Assembly: GCA_028023455.1 (NCBI GenBank)
Contig: JAQFVV010006255.1
Location: 6,742,501-6,806,500, forward strand
Origin: Epiperipatus broadwayi
Lineage: Eukaryota; Onychophora; Udeonychophora; Euonychophora; Peripatidae
DNA: 64,000 nucleotides
Direction of reading: 5' to 3'
Positions 61,763 to 64,000 of the stretch are shown here, piece by piece. Below the pieces are notes generated by a model. It was given only the letters and a program-made list of their open reading frames with translations, was not told the origin of the DNA and made no database searches. Numbering within the stretch: the first letter of the stretch is position 1; each line of letters opens with the position of its first letter. The position numbers were made by a program, and so were the translations under genes.

Positions 61763-61906
61763 TTATCTTTTCAACATATATGTGTTCGAGTGTATCAGTG
61801 TTATGAGATAGTGTGGAGAGGGGTGGGTTGTGTGAAAGACTGTGCTCATATCCCCCACATATTACATATATAGACACAGGTATATAATAAGCCTGTGTGT
61901 TTCAGT

Positions 61907-61919
61907 TATAAAAAGATAT
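61907..61919. repeat. Target-site duplication, right, hammerhead element copy B
   Basis: Second exact copy of TATAAAAAGATAT, matching 61067-61079. Confidence 0.8.
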
Positions 61920-62784
61920 GATAAAACTAAAAAGATATTATTTAGTGCAAGGTTAAAAATTTTAAATATCAGAAAAAAAAATAAAAATGGAAAAATGATT
62001 TTGGCTATAGATGTGGTTTATGTGAAAATAGGAGAATATAGAACACATTTTAAAAATATACAATGTTGAAAGACTAACAGAAAAAAAGATTACTAAAAGT
62101 GGAAAAAATTTAAAGATTAAAAAAAAAGTGAAAGAGATGTTATGATGTACTGGTTTAGATGTTTAATGAAATTAGGCATATGAGGCTAAATTAGTGAAAT
62201 AGCTTTTATTAAAATGAAATAATAAAAAAATCAGAACAGAAGAACTTATTTGGTAAAGAGTAAGAAGAAAAGGAGTTTATTAAAGTTTAACTTGGTTAAA
62301 AGGATTTCTACACATCTAGCCTGTTCATAAAAACATCCGATTTTATTTTAAAAAGAACCATTTTATATCATCATATAGTTCTATAACTTGTAGTTCTTTA
62401 CTGTAATAAACTATACAATTGAATATTGTTGTATGCATATTTAAATGAATCATATATAAAATAAACTTAATTGCCTGGTTGTTTGGACTTTATTTGGGTA
62501 TATATATATTAACTGTATAAAAAGAAACTAATAATAATTATGACTTTCATCTAGAAATTTCAAATAAAGTATATACTGAAAAAAAAATTTCTTCATGTTA
62601 TTTTCAGGATAGACTATTTGTTAAATAGAAATTTAGCTAGATTAAACTTATTAAAAGGTTTATATTGTAGAAATAATGGTGTAATAAAATTTGAGATATT
62701 TTAATAAAATAAATATTTAATTGATATTGGATACAGTTATAAAAGAAAAAATAAATTTTTAAACTAGCTTTATATATATATATT

Positions 62785-64000
62785 GTAACCTGATCGGATG
62801 ATCACTCACCAACTATTATGTATGGTAGATACGAACGAAAAAACTTCTCAGTTTAATCAGATTTCTTTCTGTTATACAAAATTTCTAATAATATCAATCT
62901 TATTCATTTCATGTCTAATGTATTACTATATCAATATTAACAAACTGTTTAACAATAATCATGAGACTTGTTATCCAATCATCCAGCAAAGTACCCCTTT
63001 TTAACATTGAGTATATACCAAAAGCATATCCTCGATGGCATAGGAATATCATAAACACTACACTAAAATATCAATGATACTCCAATGACTCACAATAAAA
63101 TAAATTATATCAAATATTAAAATTTCCTATATTAAATTTAATAATAATATAATATTCATTTATCTATTGAAATTATTGTATACTATTTTTTTATTAATAT
63201 TCTTTAACTCAATCAACATCTCAGGTAACTATTGTTTTTTAAACGAATAAGTTAATTTACATAACCAAATGTAGAGAGGGATTTTACTTACATCCAGCTA
63301 CATTTAAAAAAAATTATAAACTGACTAAAAACTAAATTAAAATTATTAACTAACACTTATCATTATTAATTACTCTAAACAATTTTAAAACAATTTTTTA
63401 TCACTAATGTAATCATTTTTATTTTTATAAGACATGTTAATTATTCACTTTCATTATGATCATTGAGAATAATGATGAAAGTTTGAATTAATTAATATTT
63501 TAAAATAAAGTATTAAATGTCTTAAACAATTGCATTGTTCTTATCTATTATCTTATTTTAGATTATGTGCAATAATACCAAATATATTCAATTATAATAT
63601 ATGTATGGCTAGGATGATGAACAATGACTTGGGAACAAGAAATAAGACTCTCAACACTTTATTACTTTTAAAACAAACATGAAAATTTATTATAATAGTA
63701 ATATATTAAATATCAGCCTTTTACAGGCTGATATTTAATGTATTTACAATTATAAACATTGTGCTATATAAATAAATGCTTATTTATATAGTAGTAATAT
63801 GAAAAATTTTAAATAATTTACATATATCCTAAATTTAATAAACAATATTTAAAATATTATAACAAAACTTTATAAACTAGTATTAAATAAGTAATTATAA
63901 TAAACTAAAATAATTCATACTTCATTTTAACATTATTTACAAATAAGATATAGTATATTCCATACTTTACCCCATTAACATTAAGATACTTCTTACAATT
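62785..64000 (+). mobile_element. Possible start of another LTR, cut by window end
   Basis: After a (TA)n tract comes TGTAACCTGATCGGATGATC, the same TGTAACC start and the same TA context as the LTR element at 36531, but different beyond. Near 63620-63660 a less AT-rich stretch with AATAAGACTCTCAACACTTT could be an LTR R/U5 region. No second copy is in the window, so this is a weak call. Confidence 0.25.
63705..63739. repeat. Perfect 14-bp hairpin
   Basis: ATTAAATATCAGCC (63705-63718) and GGCTGATATTTAAT (63726-63739) are exact complements around a 7-base loop TTTTACA. Confidence 0.8.

Larger units (their letters stand above)
61080..61906. mobile_element. Hammerhead-ribozyme-bearing compound repeat, copy B (tandem, 827 bp)
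   Basis: Flanked by the exact 13-bp duplication TATAAAAAGATAT. It starts with a short inverted piece of the unit's 3' part (about 61087-61155), then a 5'-truncated plus unit, then a full plus unit ending CCTGTGTGTTTCAGT. The two plus hammerhead motifs are 468 bp apart, which gives the monomer length. The sequence is closely related to copy A. Removing the element and one duplication rejoins a readable stretch of the host LINE relic, so the insertion is younger than that LINE. Confidence 0.82.
58900..62280 (+). pseudogene. LINE ORF2 relic, A-rich, interrupted by two younger insertions
   Basis: The purine-rich plus strand carries scattered RT blocks in family order. L-D-I-E-K-D-Y-S (about 59918-59941) corresponds to the D-I-x-K-A-Y-D block, followed by a degenerate YADD region near 60.19 kb. 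Then come K-E-K-S-K-I-L-E-F (about 60285-60312) and, after the interruption, a C-terminal part I-L-F-S-A-R-L-K-I-L (about 61935-61965) with E-x-x-x-H-F-x-x-x-x-C (about 62035-62065). That last pattern is the arginine-rich and Cys/His end typical of several LINE polymerases. Stops are numerous. It is interrupted by the TA-flanked MITE at 60628-60806 and the hammerhead element at 61080-61906. Family within LINEs is not resolved. Confidence 0.6.

Overview
This is a metazoan nuclear window. It is very AT-rich, genes are sparse, introns run to tens of kilobases, splice sites are GT-AG, and transposon relics are dense (Penelope-like, RTE-like LINE, other LINE, Tigger/pogo, hAT, Helentron-like, LTR, foldbacks). 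The repeat spectrum and intron sizes suggest an invertebrate such as an arthropod, mollusc or annelid. I cannot place it more closely from sequence alone.

Gene layout. One plus-strand protein gene crosses the left 48 kb. Only its last four exons are here: 505-649 (optionally to 691), 24943-25189, 30032-30133 and 47349-48250. All junction phases agree (0, 1, 1) and the last exon ends in TAG. The product is a Ser-rich, disordered cytoplasmic tail of about 464 residues. Several short motifs resemble the tail of NHE-type (SLC9A) Na+/H+ exchangers, so that is my tentative assignment; the membrane domain would lie left of the window. Introns are about 24 kb, 4.8 kb and 17.2 kb. A second, damaged minus-strand gene is suggested at 56165-57393, including a 31-nt micro-exon with perfect phase.

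Mobile DNA by region. 12.4-14.6 kb: Penelope-like retroelement relic (RT plus GIY-YIG). 16.3-16.7 kb: hAT MITE with an 8-bp target duplication. 7.1, 19.4, 27.6 and 34.1 kb: members of one small repeat family. 26.5-29.4 kb: fragmented RTE-like LINE. 30.2-31.0 kb: Helentron-like element. 35.2-36.1 and 61.1-61.9 kb: two copies of a compound repeat carrying hammerhead ribozymes, each flanked by a 13-bp target duplication. 36.5-42.6 kb: a complete non-coding LTR retrotransposon with 2.6-kb LTRs and an 837-bp interior. 45.3-46.5 kb: internally deleted Tigger-like transposon. 58.9-62.3 kb: LINE relic, itself hit by a TA-flanked MITE and by the second hammerhead element. 52.8 kb: a tRNA-Gly(UCC)-like sequence with a shortened anticodon loop.

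The most interesting system is the hammerhead-bearing repeat. Four ribozyme-shaped motifs occur in two insertions (three sense, one antisense). Both elements have inverted 5' segments and 13-bp target duplications, which fits a Penelope-like or retrozyme-like non-autonomous retroelement. A Penelope-like RT/endonuclease relic lies in the same window.
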